This document shows positions 9,059-17,748 of a stretch of 62,643 nucleotides of DNA, one piece after another. The notes beneath the pieces are model-generated. The model was not told the DNA's origin and did no database searches. It saw only the letters and a list, made by a program, of their open reading frames with translations. The position numbers and the translations under genes are program-made. Where the stretch lies: assembly GCA_043754435.1 (NCBI GenBank), contig JAYUUS010000020.1, forward strand, positions 1-62,643, written 5' to 3'. The DNA comes from JANNYA01 sp043754435 (GTDB lineage: Bacteria > Pseudomonadota > Gammaproteobacteria > Xanthomonadales > SZUA-5). Within the stretch, counting starts at the first letter, position 1. Every line of letters starts with the position of its first letter.

Positions 9059-9901
9059 CTACTGAGTCCAGCGGCCTTCGCGTTGGGTCAGATTTCCTTT
9101 GCTGGTCAGCTCCGTGCCAAACACGGTTGCTTTGATCTGCACTTCACCTGGCTTTGCCAAGTCGGTTACTTTCACCGAACCCAAAATCCCATCAAGGTCA
9201 AAATCATAGGCTTTTAAAACCTTTTTGAAGCCGCCCAGGCACACGCCCACTTTGTCCATAGCCTGCTCAAAGCTTAGCGCTTTCACGTCTTCTGGGGTTT
9301 TTAAGTTGATCGAGTTCGCCGCATCGACCAGTGCGGTTACCGCGTTGCGCGCACGTTTGGGGTCGGCGAAATCGGTTTTGCTGGCCCAAGTCTGGATCGC
9401 GGTGATGGCTTTGGTAGCAGACTCTTTTTCCTCGGCACTAACTGAGCTGTTGGCCACTTGCATCTGCAGCGCGCCTGCGCCCATCGCAATGTAGCCAGGT
9501 AGCTGGTTTTTGTATTCGGCTAACTTCGGCTCAATTTCTTTCATAATCGAATCAACCGCGCCCGCTGCGGTCAAGCGCCCAAAAGACTCGGTGAATTGGC
9601 GGCGATCATCGGCACTGACGGGCTGCTTTTTCATGTCAGCGAATTTAGTCTGCATTTCCGCGAAGTCGGTTTTGCTTGAAACCAACTCAATCAAATGCCG
9701 CACATCATTTTGCTTGAGCGCATCGGCATAAGCGTTCATCGCGCCAGCGGCGGTCAATTTGCCAGCATTTTGCTCAGCAATTGCTTTTTCGGCAAGCGTG
9801 GAATGACCAGCGCTGTCACTGCCACACGCGGTAAAAGCCAATAGGGAGAGGGCCGCAGTAGCACCCAATAGCGCGCTGCGTAAAGTGGACGAAATGATCA
9901 T
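9059..9901 (-). CDS. Hypothetical lipoprotein
   Basis: A 280-residue protein with a lipoprotein signal peptide: hydrophobic stretch SALLGATAALSLLAFTAC with the lipid-accepting cysteine at about residue 26. A good ribosome site (aaggaag) precedes the ATG at 9901. The mature protein is rich in Ala, Lys and Asp and mostly helical in appearance. The last 70 residues, with GSVKVTDLAKPGEVQIKA, look like beta strands. The word KLTAAGAMNAY near residue 49 and RLTAAGAVDS near residue 110 hint at an internal duplication. I do not recognise the family. It is followed by the gene that lipidates such proteins, but this adjacency may be chance. Confidence 0.65.
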   Translation of the reverse strand: MIISSTLRSALLGATAALSLLAFTACGSDSAGHSTLAEKAIAEQNAGKLTAAGAMNAYADALKQNDVRHLIELVSSKTDFAEMQTKFADMKKQPVSADDRRQFTESFGRLTAAGAVDSIMKEIEPKLAEYKNQLPGYIAMGAGALQMQVANSSVSAEEKESATKAITAIQTWASKTDFADPKRARNAVTALVDAANSINLKTPEDVKALSFEQAMDKVGVCLGGFKKVLKAYDFDLDGILGSVKVTDLAKPGEVQIKATVFGTELTSKGNLTQREGRWTQ

Positions 9902-9942
9902 AATGCTTCCTTAAATAAAATAAATGCGAAGAATGGGGGGGA

Positions 9943-10503
9943 TTAAAAATGACTGAGCTTTTCGCTTAAAGGCGGACGCGTCCTATCCGGCGCGGCCGTG
10001 TCAGTGCTACCAATATGGATAAAGCCGCTGATGTGCTCATTTGCGCGCAAGCCCAAACTTGCAGTAATCACCGCGTCGTAGGCGGCCCAGCCGGTTAGCC
10101 ACTGCGCGCCGAAATGGGCCGCAAATGCGGCGTTTAGCAGCTGCATACACACGGCGGATGCGCTCGCCGTTTGCTCGGCTTCAGGAATTTTGTGCCCCGC
10201 GCTAAGGCTTGCGATTACCACCACAATCACCGGCGCATGCAAAAACCGCAGGGCATCTTTTTCCAGCGCTTGCGCCGTAACGTCAGGCTCCACGCTTTTG
10301 CGCCGCACCACAATCATATCGGCAAGCCGTTGCCGCGCATCGCCTTGTATGACGACAAAGCGCCACGGTGCCAATTTGCCATGATCGGGCACGCGCATAG
10401 CGCTTTGCAGCAACGCTTGTAGCTCCAGCGTATTGGGGCCGGGTGATTTAAGCAGACGTGAGGGCGTGGATGCCCGCGCTGTTAACAATTCATGCGCTAA
10501 CAC
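9943..10503 (-). CDS. Nitroreductase family protein, YdjA-like
   Basis: A 186-residue FMN-dependent oxidoreductase similar to YdjA. Motifs seen are MRVPDHGKLAPWRFVVIQGDAR near the N-terminus, the central APVIVVV strand, and QLLNAAFAAHFGAQWLTGWAAYD. It starts with GTG only 3 bases after the stop of the ppk2 gene, so ilvE, ppk2 and this gene appear to form one operon. The physiological substrate is unknown. It is a different subfamily from the RutE-like gene at 2024-2605. Confidence 0.82.
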   Translation of the reverse strand: MLAHELLTARASTPSRLLKSPGPNTLELQALLQSAMRVPDHGKLAPWRFVVIQGDARQRLADMIVVRRKSVEPDVTAQALEKDALRFLHAPVIVVVIASLSAGHKIPEAEQTASASAVCMQLLNAAFAAHFGAQWLTGWAAYDAVITASLGLRANEHISGFIHIGSTDTAAPDRTRPPLSEKLSHF

Positions 10504-10506
10504 GAC

Positions 10507-11304
10507 TCAAAACTTGTTCGGCGCAAAATCAACTGCGGCTTTATAGCTTTCCACGGACAACGTTTTTTTCTTGAGCTTAGGAAACTCAATCACTTCCGCT
10601 GCCACCTTATGATCGGGTATGGAATCCAATAAATGCCGCAGCAAATTCAGTCGCCCACGCTTTTGGTCATTCATATCCACCACGATCCAGGGTGCCACGG
10701 GTTTATGGGTGGCGGTAAACATCGCTTCGCGTGCAATGGTGTAATCGTCGTATTTTTTCCGGCTGGTCAAATCAATCGGCGATATTTTCCAGCGCTTGAG
10801 TGGATCTTCGATGCGGTCTTTAAAGCGTTTTTCTTGCTTTTCCTGATCGCAAGAAAGATAGTATTTGCGCAATAACACGCCTTCGCTGACCAGCATCTGC
10901 TCAAACACCGGCACGTCCGTCAAAAATTGCTGATATTGCGCATCGGTACAAAAGCCCATCACCTTTTCCACGCCTGCGCGGTTGTACCAACTGCGGTCAA
11001 ATAAAACGATTTCGCCGGCGGCCGGTAAATACTGCACGTAGCGTTGAAAATACCACTGCGTGCGTTCACGTTCGTTCGGCTTGCTCAGCGCCACCACTTT
11101 GCAGCTGCGTGGATTCAAACAGGTAGAAATACTTTCAATTGCGCCGCCTTTGCCGGCGGCATCGCGGCCCTCAAAGATTACCAAAACGCGCTTTGCTTCG
11201 GCGCTAACCCAACGTGCCAAGTGATTTAGCTCCACTTGCAGCTCGGTCAGCGCTTCCTCGTAGTCTTGGCGATCAAGCTTCGTTGGTTTTTCTACTTTTG
11301 CCAT
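10507..11304 (-). CDS. ppk2: Polyphosphate kinase 2 (PPK2)
   Basis: A 265-residue PPK2, a P-loop enzyme that transfers phosphate between polyphosphate and nucleoside diphosphates. It carries the Walker A FEGRDAAGKGG, the lid residues SKPNERERTQWYFQRY, and the Walker B-like IVLFDRSWYNRAGVE with VMGFC. One PPK2 domain is present, and the short N-terminal extension matches the class I type that favours ADP or GDP. A clear ribosome site (aggag) precedes the start. It sits between ilvE (9-base gap) and a nitroreductase gene. Confidence 0.92.
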   Translation of the reverse strand: MAKVEKPTKLDRQDYEEALTELQVELNHLARWVSAEAKRVLVIFEGRDAAGKGGAIESISTCLNPRSCKVVALSKPNERERTQWYFQRYVQYLPAAGEIVLFDRSWYNRAGVEKVMGFCTDAQYQQFLTDVPVFEQMLVSEGVLLRKYYLSCDQEKQEKRFKDRIEDPLKRWKISPIDLTSRKKYDDYTIAREAMFTATHKPVAPWIVVDMNDQKRGRLNLLRHLLDSIPDHKVAAEVIEFPKLKKKTLSVESYKAAVDFAPNKF

Positions 11305-11313
11305 TGTCCGCTC

Positions 11314-12228
11314 CTAAACGTAGTCAAGCCAGCCAAAGCGATCCGGCGTGGTGTGTTTAAATAGCCCGAAAAACCGTTCCTGCAAGAGCTTAGTGATCGG
11401 GCCGGGCCTGCCATTCGCGACCTGTTTGCGATCCACCGAGCGCAACGGCGTGATTTCAGCAGCGGTGCCGGTCATAAACAGCTCGTCAGCCAAATACAGC
11501 ATTTCGCGCGGAATATTTTGCTCAATCACTTCGATGCCTTCTGCGCGCGCCAGCTTGATCGCTGATTCACGCGTAATGCCGTGCAGAATGGAGGCTGCCA
11601 TCGGTGGCGTATGAATGATGCCGTCTTTAACGATAAAGACGTTTTCGCCCGCACCTTCACTGACAAAACCATCCACCGTCAGCGCAATGCCTTCTTGAAA
11701 ACCTAAGCGTTTGGCTTCGCGTGAAATCAGAATGCTGGAAAGATAGTTGCCGCCCGCTTTGGCAGTCACCGGCAATGTGCCCGCAGCCGCGCGTCGCCAA
11801 GTGGAAATACAGGCGTCAATTCCATCTGTTACCGCGTCTGCACCCAAATACGGGCCCCAAACCCAGGCCGCGATTGCGCATTCGGTTGGATTATCCGCAC
11901 CCAAACCGAAGCCACCGGCACCGCGCCAAGCGATTGGGCGCAAGTAGGCGGACGTCAAATTATTAACTTTCAGCACTTCGCGGCAGGCGGCATTGATCTC
12001 ATCCGGGCTAAAGCCGATGTCCAAGTCATACATGCGCGCCGAATTAAAAAAGCGTTTGGTATGTTCGCCCAAGCGAAAAATTGCCGGGCCTTTCGGCGTT
12101 TCGTAGCTGCGAATGCCTTCAAACACGCTAGAACCATAGTGCAGCGCATGCGACATGACGTGCACATTCGCTTCCGCCCACGGCACAATTTTGCCTTTAA
12201 ACCAAATTTTCTCCGGAAAATTGCTCAT
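11314..12228 (-). CDS. ilvE: Branched-chain amino acid aminotransferase IlvE
   Basis: A 304-residue class IV PLP aminotransferase that makes leucine, isoleucine and valine from their 2-oxo acids. The N-terminal WFKGKIVPWAEANVHVMSHALHYGSSVFEGIRSY and the later KAGGNYLSS (Schiff-base lysine), EGAGENVFIV and ELFMTGTAAEITP are classic IlvE motifs. The length is normal. It is the first gene of an apparent operon with ppk2 and a nitroreductase; no other ilv gene is nearby. Confidence 0.95.
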   Translation of the reverse strand: MSNFPEKIWFKGKIVPWAEANVHVMSHALHYGSSVFEGIRSYETPKGPAIFRLGEHTKRFFNSARMYDLDIGFSPDEINAACREVLKVNNLTSAYLRPIAWRGAGGFGLGADNPTECAIAAWVWGPYLGADAVTDGIDACISTWRRAAAGTLPVTAKAGGNYLSSILISREAKRLGFQEGIALTVDGFVSEGAGENVFIVKDGIIHTPPMAASILHGITRESAIKLARAEGIEVIEQNIPREMLYLADELFMTGTAAEITPLRSVDRKQVANGRPGPITKLLQERFFGLFKHTTPDRFGWLDYV

Positions 12229-12282
12229 AGCAGCACGCCCTTGTTTGCATAGAAAAGAGCGCGATCATAGCGTTCGGGGCGC

Positions 12283-12600
12283 GTGATGGCGAGCCGTTTT
12301 GTTAATACCGCAATGGTTCAGCGAGCAAACAGTGGCAACAAGAATTGGCGGATAAGTTTTTGCTGCACGCCGACATCGTGGACGGACAATCAACTCGCGG
12401 CAGTGACTGCGTATTCTCGCGTGAAAGCGTCGTTATCGTCAGCTATGAATTTGCCAGCAAACGCCATCAAGAAATCGCGCAAGTCGACTGGCATTTGGTC
12501 GTTTTCGATGAAGCGCATCGATTGCGCAATTTGCGCAAGCTTTCCAAAAGTGCGTTCGCCGTTAGCGGTAGATTTTTGAGTTGCTGGCGCATGGCATGGA
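12283..12600 (+). pseudogene. SNF2/DEAH-type helicase fragment
   Basis: The frame containing 12345 reads SKQWQQELADKFLLHADIVDG, then ESVVIVSYEFASKRHQEIAQVDWHLVVFDEAHRLRN. This is the motif Ia to motif II (DEAH) part of a superfamily 2 helicase of the kind found in restriction and defence loci. Motif I is missing upstream, and recognisable similarity ends by about 12560-12600. About 80 codons remain of a gene that should be many times longer. It lies antisense to the 3' end of the PIN-domain gene, so the two were joined by a rearrangement. Confidence 0.6.
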
Positions 12601-12947
12601 CGGCGGTCGGTCACGTTATAAGTCATGATCACACCCGCATGGCAGCGAATCACTGCGGCAAGTACATGTCGATCATCAGGGTCGGGCAACTCTAATTCTG
12701 GAATAAGCGATGCGTAGTTGCGCACTAGGCAATCAGGCACAGACGCGTTAATTAGCTCGCGCGTGCGCTGGATTCTGGCCGGATCAATGTCTGGCCGGTT
12801 CTTCTGCAAATTACGCGTCCATTCGTCGTGGATTTGCTCCGTCCAACGCGCTTTGAATAGATCAGTCAGTGCCACACGCATCAGCAAGTCACGCACCTGC
12901 GCTGGGTAAAACACGCAGGCATCATAGACTGCTATGAAATTCGCCAT
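12390..12947 (-). CDS. PIN-domain toxin with displaced C-terminus
   Basis: A PIN-domain nuclease of the toxin type. Acidic residues of the active site are visible at D9 (AVYDACVFYP), E42 (IHDEW) and D91/D92 (LPDPDDRHVLAAVI), and IMTYNVTDR at 107-115 matches the end of the PIN core. After about residue 116 the normal C-terminus is gone. The rest is the antisense reading of the helicase fragment, about 68 unrelated residues. The gene starts 3 bases after the stop of the helix-turn-helix gene at 12951-13460, an antitoxin-toxin arrangement. Whether the truncated toxin still works is doubtful. Confidence 0.65.
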   Translation of the reverse strand: MANFIAVYDACVFYPAQVRDLLMRVALTDLFKARWTEQIHDEWTRNLQKNRPDIDPARIQRTRELINASVPDCLVRNYASLIPELELPDPDDRHVLAAVIRCHAGVIMTYNVTDRRPCHAPATQKSTANGERTFGKLAQIAQSMRFIENDQMPVDLRDFLMAFAGKFIADDNDAFTREYAVTAAS

Positions 12948-12950
12948 TGT

Positions 12951-13460
12951 TTAGTAACCCAAACCCAGCTCTTGCGCTTCTTGCGTCAACTGATCCAAAG
13001 CGGATTTTCGTGCAATGGTGGATTGCGCGCGATAGGTCAATAAATCTTTGTACTGCACGCGCCGGTGCGACCCAACTTTGCGATGCGCTAGCACACCGCT
13101 TTCCAGCAGTTGCACGACAAAAGGGCGCGAAACATTCAGGAAATCAGCGGCCTGTTGCGTGGTTAGCTCGGCATGGATAGGAACGATGCTGACCGCGTTG
13201 CCACGCCCGATTTGCGCCAGAATATCGACGAGCAAAGTCAGTGCCGAAGCGGGCACGTCAATCTTGTTCTCCCCGTGAATCACCTGTAGGCGTGCAGTTT
13301 CGCCATGGCCAATGCACGCCGCCAACAATCGACTGCTCTGGCTAGCCAAACGCACGTCTTGCTCGCTGGGCAAAGTTGCGGGAAGTCCTACCGGAAGATG
13401 GCGCGGAAAAACAGCTTGGATTTTGCGTGCGGGACTCATGGGTGCTCTCCGTTTTGACAA
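12951..13460 (-). CDS. Excisionase-type HTH antitoxin partner of PIN toxin
   Basis: A 169-residue protein with an excisionase/MerR-like helix-turn-helix near residues 98-140 (AELTTQQAADFLNVSRPFVVQLLESGVLAHRKVGSHRRV). This architecture is known for antitoxins placed directly before PIN-domain toxins, and here the toxin gene follows after 3 bases. The N-terminal half contains a basic start and a segment rich in hydrophobic residues with no recognised domain. The gene itself looks intact even though its toxin partner is damaged. Confidence 0.75.
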   Translation of the reverse strand: MSKRRAPMSPARKIQAVFPRHLPVGLPATLPSEQDVRLASQSSRLLAACIGHGETARLQVIHGENKIDVPASALTLLVDILAQIGRGNAVSIVPIHAELTTQQAADFLNVSRPFVVQLLESGVLAHRKVGSHRRVQYKDLLTYRAQSTIARKSALDQLTQEAQELGLGY

Positions 13461-13514
13461 AATAAAGCTAACACAATAGCGCGCATAAACGAAATAAACA
13501 AATTAAACGCATAA

Positions 13515-13676
13515 TACGAATTGCGACCTACGTCACCGAGATCAGTGCGTGGCAAAATATTTGCTATTCTGGCGCGCAACCTTGCGCTTTTCGATCAGCG
13601 CCCGCGCTATGAAATGGTGGCGGAAGAGGAGTTGCGATTGACGATATTTGGGGCTTCGGATCGCGATAAAGCATGA
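13515..13676 (+). pseudogene. 3' remnant of an unrecognised gene
   Basis: The frame is open from 13515 to a TGA at 13674 and reads, in part, GKIFAILARNLALFDQRP followed by RYEMVAEEELRLTIFG. It is protein-like in composition but has no start codon with a ribosome site and no known domain. It may be the end of the same lost gene as the helicase fragment at 12283-12600, but this is inference. Confidence 0.3.
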
Positions 13677-13727
13677 TCAGAAGCCTCGAAAATCCAACCG
13701 ATAACCGCCGCAAAACGCTCCAACCAG

Positions 13728-13912
13728 TTCCCTCTCCACGCCCGCAAATACCAATAAAAACAATACCTTAGCGCGGGGAGAGGGTTAGGGTGAGGGGCAA
13801 AATGCGCCGATACTTACCTGCCTTGTCGCGGGTTCGATACTACCCCTCACCCCCGCCCTCTCCCCGCACTAACTCTCTGATTCAATTGATAATTTATGGC
13901 GTGGAGAGGGAG
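13728..13912. repeat. Nested palindromic repeat (ccctctcc/ggagaggg type)
   Basis: An outer arm at 13728-13742 (ttccctctccacgcc) pairs with 13899-13912, and an inner arm at 13771-13797 pairs with 13843-13867. The inner arm contains ggggagagggttaggg, a word common in dispersed intergenic repeats of proteobacteria. The whole could fold into one long two-part hairpin. No coding frame crosses it. Confidence 0.75.
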
Positions 13913-13965
13913 CCGTTTGAGGCAAATTCACGTAGCTATTCACCCCCATCAACTTAAATCGTAAC

Positions 13966-13991
13966 CCTCCGCCCAAACGGGTGGGCGGAGG
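13966..13991. terminator. GC-rich hairpin, possible terminator
   Basis: A perfect 9-base stem cctccgccc / gggcggagg with an 8-base loop. The plus side is followed by cttacttttc, only moderately U-rich. It lies about 160 bases beyond the end of accA, so it could stop transcription from that gene on the minus strand, but the minus-side tail has no T run. Confidence 0.35.
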
Positions 13992-14150
13992 CTTACTTTT
14001 CAGCCAGCAGCTGCACAGCGAAGCTAAGCCGTTTAGCTATTTGCTAATCCCGCACCAGGGGTTCGGGGCGCAGTATGCGTTTGCAACATTGCGGGCGCAG
14101 TACGTGCAGAAAACTTAGGCCTGGAAATCGCCTTGTCCTAGCTTTCAAAC

Positions 14151-15110
14151 CTAAGCCGCCTTACTCGACCCATAGCCGCGCAAGCGCTTATACCGCCGCT
14201 CAGCGCGCTCGGCGTCCGAATAGCCACCTAGTGTTTTCAGCTGCTTCAACAGCGCGGCTTTTAAAGTCGCTGCGATCACTTCCGTGTTGCGATGCGCGCC
14301 ACCGAGCGGTTCTGGCACGATTTCGTCGATTAAGCCGAGTGCTTTGAGGCGGCCTGAGGTGATGCCCATCGCGTCCGCCGCATCGCGCGCATGCTCGGCG
14401 CTTTTCCACAAAATTGAGGCGCAGCCTTCTGGTGAAATCACGGAATAGGTGGCGTATTGCAGCATTAAGGTGACGTCACTGACGCCAATCGCCAGCGCCC
14501 CGCCCGAGCCGCCTTCGCCGATTACAGTAGCGATAATCGGCACGTTAAGTTCGCTCAGCGTCAGCAAATTGCGCGCAATGGCTTCAGATTGATTGCGCTC
14601 CTCGGCACCAATACCGGGGTACGCGCCGGGCGTGTCAATCAGGGTGATTAGCGGCAAATGAAAGCGCTCTGCCATTTGCATTAACCGCAGCGCTTTGCGA
14701 TAGCCCTCCGGGCGTGGCATGGCGAAGTTGCGCTTCACCTTTTGTTTGGTGTCGCGGCCTTTTTGCTGGCCCAAAACCACCACCGCTAGTCCATCAATAC
14801 GCGCTAAACCGCCCACAATTGCGGCATCGTCAGAAAAACTACGATCCCCGGCCAACTCGTGAAACTCACTAAAAATCAGCGGAATAAGATCCAGCGAATG
14901 CGGCCGCAATGGGTGGCGCGATAATTGTGCGGTCTGCCAAGCGGTTAAATTGGCAAAAATTTCCTTCGTTTTTTGCGCGATCTTGTCCTGCAGCGCGCAT
15001 ATTTCCGACTCGATATTGATCGCGCTGTCTAAAGCGTTCGCGCGTAATTCGACGATTTTCGCCTCCAATTCGGCGATTGGCTGTTCAAAGTCAAGAAAAT
15101 TCGGGTTCAT
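14151..15110 (-). CDS. accA: Acetyl-CoA carboxylase carboxyltransferase subunit alpha
   Basis: AccA, with AccD, forms the carboxyltransferase that makes malonyl-CoA for fatty acid synthesis. The sequence shows LDFEQPIAELEAKIVEL at the start, GDRSFSDDAAIVGGLARIDG, and IDTPGAYPGIGAEERNQSEAIARNL and IGEGGSGGALAIGVSD, the CoA and carboxybiotin site. The ATG at 15110 gives the standard N-terminus (MNPNFLDFEQP) and 319 residues; a start at 15143 would add 11 unlikely residues. It is divergent from deaD. Confidence 0.96.
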   Translation of the reverse strand: MNPNFLDFEQPIAELEAKIVELRANALDSAINIESEICALQDKIAQKTKEIFANLTAWQTAQLSRHPLRPHSLDLIPLIFSEFHELAGDRSFSDDAAIVGGLARIDGLAVVVLGQQKGRDTKQKVKRNFAMPRPEGYRKALRLMQMAERFHLPLITLIDTPGAYPGIGAEERNQSEAIARNLLTLSELNVPIIATVIGEGGSGGALAIGVSDVTLMLQYATYSVISPEGCASILWKSAEHARDAADAMGITSGRLKALGLIDEIVPEPLGGAHRNTEVIAATLKAALLKQLKTLGGYSDAERAERRYKRLRGYGSSKAA

Positions 15111-15334
15111 GGGCGCAACACACAAGAAAGCAGATTCACGCATCGTAGAGCGTGGCGCACGGATGTCAATTGAATTGGCAAGTCGGTCAATACCCGCTAG
15201 TCCCTTAAACCTAGCAAATGTTTTAAATTTTGTTAACGCGGTGCGTCACATGAACGGCGTTAAGGCCTTAGGTTGTAGACTTCACCCTCCAGTGCGAGCC
15301 TAATCGGCTAACTAAAATTTAAGGGTGCCCACTT

Positions 15335-17740
15335 ATGTCGGACGAAATTACCATTACCTTCAACGACTTAGGCCTGCCCGACACCCTGTTGGCATCGCTG
15401 TTAGCCGTTGGTTACGAAACACCTACGCCAATTCAAGCGGCCACCATTCCGCCTTTATTGGAAGGCCGCGACGTTTTAGGCACTGCGCAAACCGGCACCG
15501 GTAAAACCGCTGCGTTCGCTTTGCCGATTTTGGCGCACATTGATTTAAGCGCGCGCGCCACGCACAACCCGCAGGCGCTGGTGTTGGCACCCACGCGCGA
15601 ATTAGCAATTCAAGTCGCCGAAGCGTTCCAACGTTACGCCAGCCATATTCCTGGTTTCCATGTGCTGCCAATTTACGGCGGCCAAAGCTACACGCCGCAA
15701 CTGCGCGGCCTTCAGCGCGGCGCGCACGTCGTGGTTGGCACGCCAGGGCGGGTGATTGATCACATGGAAAAGGGCTCGCTTGATCTGAGTCATATCAAGA
15801 CATTAGTGCTGGACGAAGCCGACGAGATGTTGCGCATGGGCTTTGTCGATGATGTTGAAGCCGTGCTCAAACGTATTCCCGACGAACGCCGCATTGCGCT
15901 ATTTTCCGCGACCATGCCACGCCCCATCGCACGCATTGCTGAAACCTATCTGCGCAACCCGGTGCGCGTCGCCATTGTCTCCAAAACCACCACGCCCGGC
16001 ACCGTGCGCCAGCGCTATTGGCAGGTCAGCGGCATGCATAAGTTGGATGCACTGACGCGCATTTTGGAAGTCGAACCGTTTGAAGCAATGATCGTATTTA
16101 GCCGCACCAAATTGGGCACAGAAGAGTTGGCACAAAAATTAGAAGCACGTGGTTTTGCCGCCGCCGCCATCAATGGTGACGTGCAGCAAGCGGTGCGTGA
16201 GCGCACGATTGGCAAGTTGAAAGATGGCTCGATTGATATTTTGGTCGCCACCGACGTTGCCGCACGCGGTTTGGACGTTGAACGCATCAGCCATGTGATC
16301 AACTTTGATATTCCAGTGGATACCGAATCCTATGTGCACCGCATTGGCCGCACCGGCCGCGCCGGGCGCGCTGGGGATGCGATTTTGTTTGTGACGCCGC
16401 GTGAACGGCATTTATTGCGCGCGATTGAACGCGCAACGCGTCAGCCGATTGAAGAAATGACGCTGCCGAGCGTGGGTGATGTGAACGACGTGCGCATTGC
16501 GCGCTTCAAAGAACGCATCGTTGAAACCTTGGCGGAGGGTGGTCTGGATACCTTCCAGCAAATGATTGAAAGTTTTGAGACCGAAAAAAATGTGCCTGCG
16601 GTCGAAATTGCCGCAGCACTCGCGAAAATGGTGCAGGGCAAAAAGCCGCTGTTGCTGAAAGCTGAGCGTGAAGGTGGCGCAGCTTGGGGTGGCGACGCAT
16701 CGGCGCGCAGCGAACGGCCTGCACGCAGTGATAAGCCTGAGCGCCCCGTACGTGAGCGCGCCCCGCGTGAGTTTGATGCCCCGCGTGCACCGCGTGAGTT
16801 TGAAGCGCCCCGTGCACCACGCGAATTTGACGCCCCGCGTGCACCACGCGAGTTTGACGCCCCGCGTGCGCCACGCGAGTTTGACGACAGCGTGCCTAGC
16901 TTGCGTCCACGCGTCAAAACCTCAGTAGAAGATCGCTTTGCGCAGTATGAAGGTGCCCCGCCACGTGCGGACGATGTTGAACCACGCGAACGTCCGCGTA
17001 AATCCGCACCGCGTGATGACGATAAGCAAACCTACAAAGTTGCGGTCGGGCATGCGCATCAGGTCAAGCCCGGCAATATCGTCGGTGCCATTGCCAATGA
17101 AGCGGGTTTAGACAGCGCACACATCGGACGGATTGAAATTTTCGACGACTACACCCTGGTGGACTTGCCAGCCGGCATGCCCGCCGAAACCTTTCAGCTG
17201 CTGAAAAAGGTTCGCGTTGCCCAACAAATGCTGATGATTGAGCCGTGGGACGGCAAGCAATCCGCGCCCGCGCCGCGCCGCAGCTTTGACGATGCCAGCG
17301 AGCGTGGCGGCGAACGTCCAGCAAAATCACATTTTGATGCACCGCGCTTCGCCAAAACCCCGTTTGGTGCCGCGCGCGACGCAGGTTTTAAAAAGCCCGG
17401 TTTTGCCCGTCCGGATGATGGCTTCAAGCCGCGTTTTAAAGCCGATGGCGATGCACCTAGAAAGTCCTTTGGTGATAAGCCAAGCTTTGGCGACAAACCA
17501 AGCTACGGTAAAGCCAGCTTTGCGAAACCGGCGTTTGCTAAGCCTAGCTTTGACAAGCCGAGCTCTGAGCGTCCAAGCTTTGCCAAGCCCGGATTTAAAA
17601 AAGCTGATGCCAGCGACCGCCCAGCGCGCGCCGGTTTCAATAAGTCCGGCCCCGGCGGTTTCGACAAACCGCGTGGCCCAGAAGGCGGCTTTGCGCCCCC
17701 AGGCAAGCGTAAATTTGGGGCGAATCCGTTTAAGAAGTAG
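15335..17740 (+). CDS. deaD: DEAD-box RNA helicase DeaD/CsdA type with long repeat tail
   Basis: An 801-residue ATP-dependent RNA helicase. The core spans about residues 8-370: Q-motif, AQTGTGKTA (51-59), PTRELA, DEAD (160-163), SAT, and HRIGRTGRAGR. A DbpA-type RNA-binding domain follows at about 570-645 (YKVAVGHAHQVKPGNIVGAIANE). Between them lie five REFDAPRAP-like nonapeptide repeats (about 478-518). After the RNA-binding domain comes a Lys/Phe/Pro-rich tail with many KPSF-like words. Such tails bind RNA and favour ribosome assembly at low temperature in DeaD homologues. The tail is longer than usual. The gene is preceded by a 190-base leader region free of genes, where cold-shock control would act. 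Confidence 0.93.
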   Translation: MSDEITITFNDLGLPDTLLASLLAVGYETPTPIQAATIPPLLEGRDVLGTAQTGTGKTAAFALPILAHIDLSARATHNPQALVLAPTRELAIQVAEAFQRYASHIPGFHVLPIYGGQSYTPQLRGLQRGAHVVVGTPGRVIDHMEKGSLDLSHIKTLVLDEADEMLRMGFVDDVEAVLKRIPDERRIALFSATMPRPIARIAETYLRNPVRVAIVSKTTTPGTVRQRYWQVSGMHKLDALTRILEVEPFEAMIVFSRTKLGTEELAQKLEARGFAAAAINGDVQQAVRERTIGKLKDGSIDILVATDVAARGLDVERISHVINFDIPVDTESYVHRIGRTGRAGRAGDAILFVTPRERHLLRAIERATRQPIEEMTLPSVGDVNDVRIARFKERIVETLAEGGLDTFQQMIESFETEKNVPAVEIAAALAKMVQGKKPLLLKAEREGGAAWGGDASARSERPARSDKPERPVRERAPREFDAPRAPREFEAPRAPREFDAPRAPREFDAPRAPREFDDSVPSLRPRVKTSVEDRFAQYEGAPPRADDVEPRERPRKSAPRDDDKQTYKVAVGHAHQVKPGNIVGAIANEAGLDSAHIGRIEIFDDYTLVDLPAGMPAETFQLLKKVRVAQQMLMIEPWDGKQSAPAPRRSFDDASERGGERPAKSHFDAPRFAKTPFGAARDAGFKKPGFARPDDGFKPRFKADGDAPRKSFGDKPSFGDKPSYGKASFAKPAFAKPSFDKPSSERPSFAKPGFKKADASDRPARAGFNKSGPGGFDKPRGPEGGFAPPGKRKFGANPFKK
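16766..16884. repeat. 27-bp in-frame tandem repeats in deaD
   Basis: Four and a half copies of a 27-base unit encode the nonapeptide REFDAPRAP (one copy has E for D). The copies are nearly identical in DNA, which suggests recent expansion. Because 27 is a multiple of three, copy loss or gain keeps the gene in frame. Confidence 0.85.
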
Positions 17741-17748
17741 TTAGGCAC

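Larger units (their letters stand above)
13461..14150. other. Gene-poor region with remnant and palindromes
   Basis: About 690 bases without an intact gene. It contains an open stretch at 13515-13676 that looks like the 3' end of a lost gene, a nested palindromic repeat at 13728-13912, and a GC-rich hairpin at 13966-13991. The remainder up to accA shows nothing recognisable. Together with the broken helicase and PIN genes it marks a decaying accessory patch. Confidence 0.6.

Noticed and set aside
16441..16917. Minus-strand frame with repeated RGAR words antisense to deaD
   Set aside because: The repeats are the reverse reading of the deaD 27-base units. The sense frame has full helicase motifs.
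17238..17744. Long plus-strand frame inside the deaD tail
   Set aside because: It is a shadow of the repeat-rich tail of deaD, with skewed composition and no start signal.
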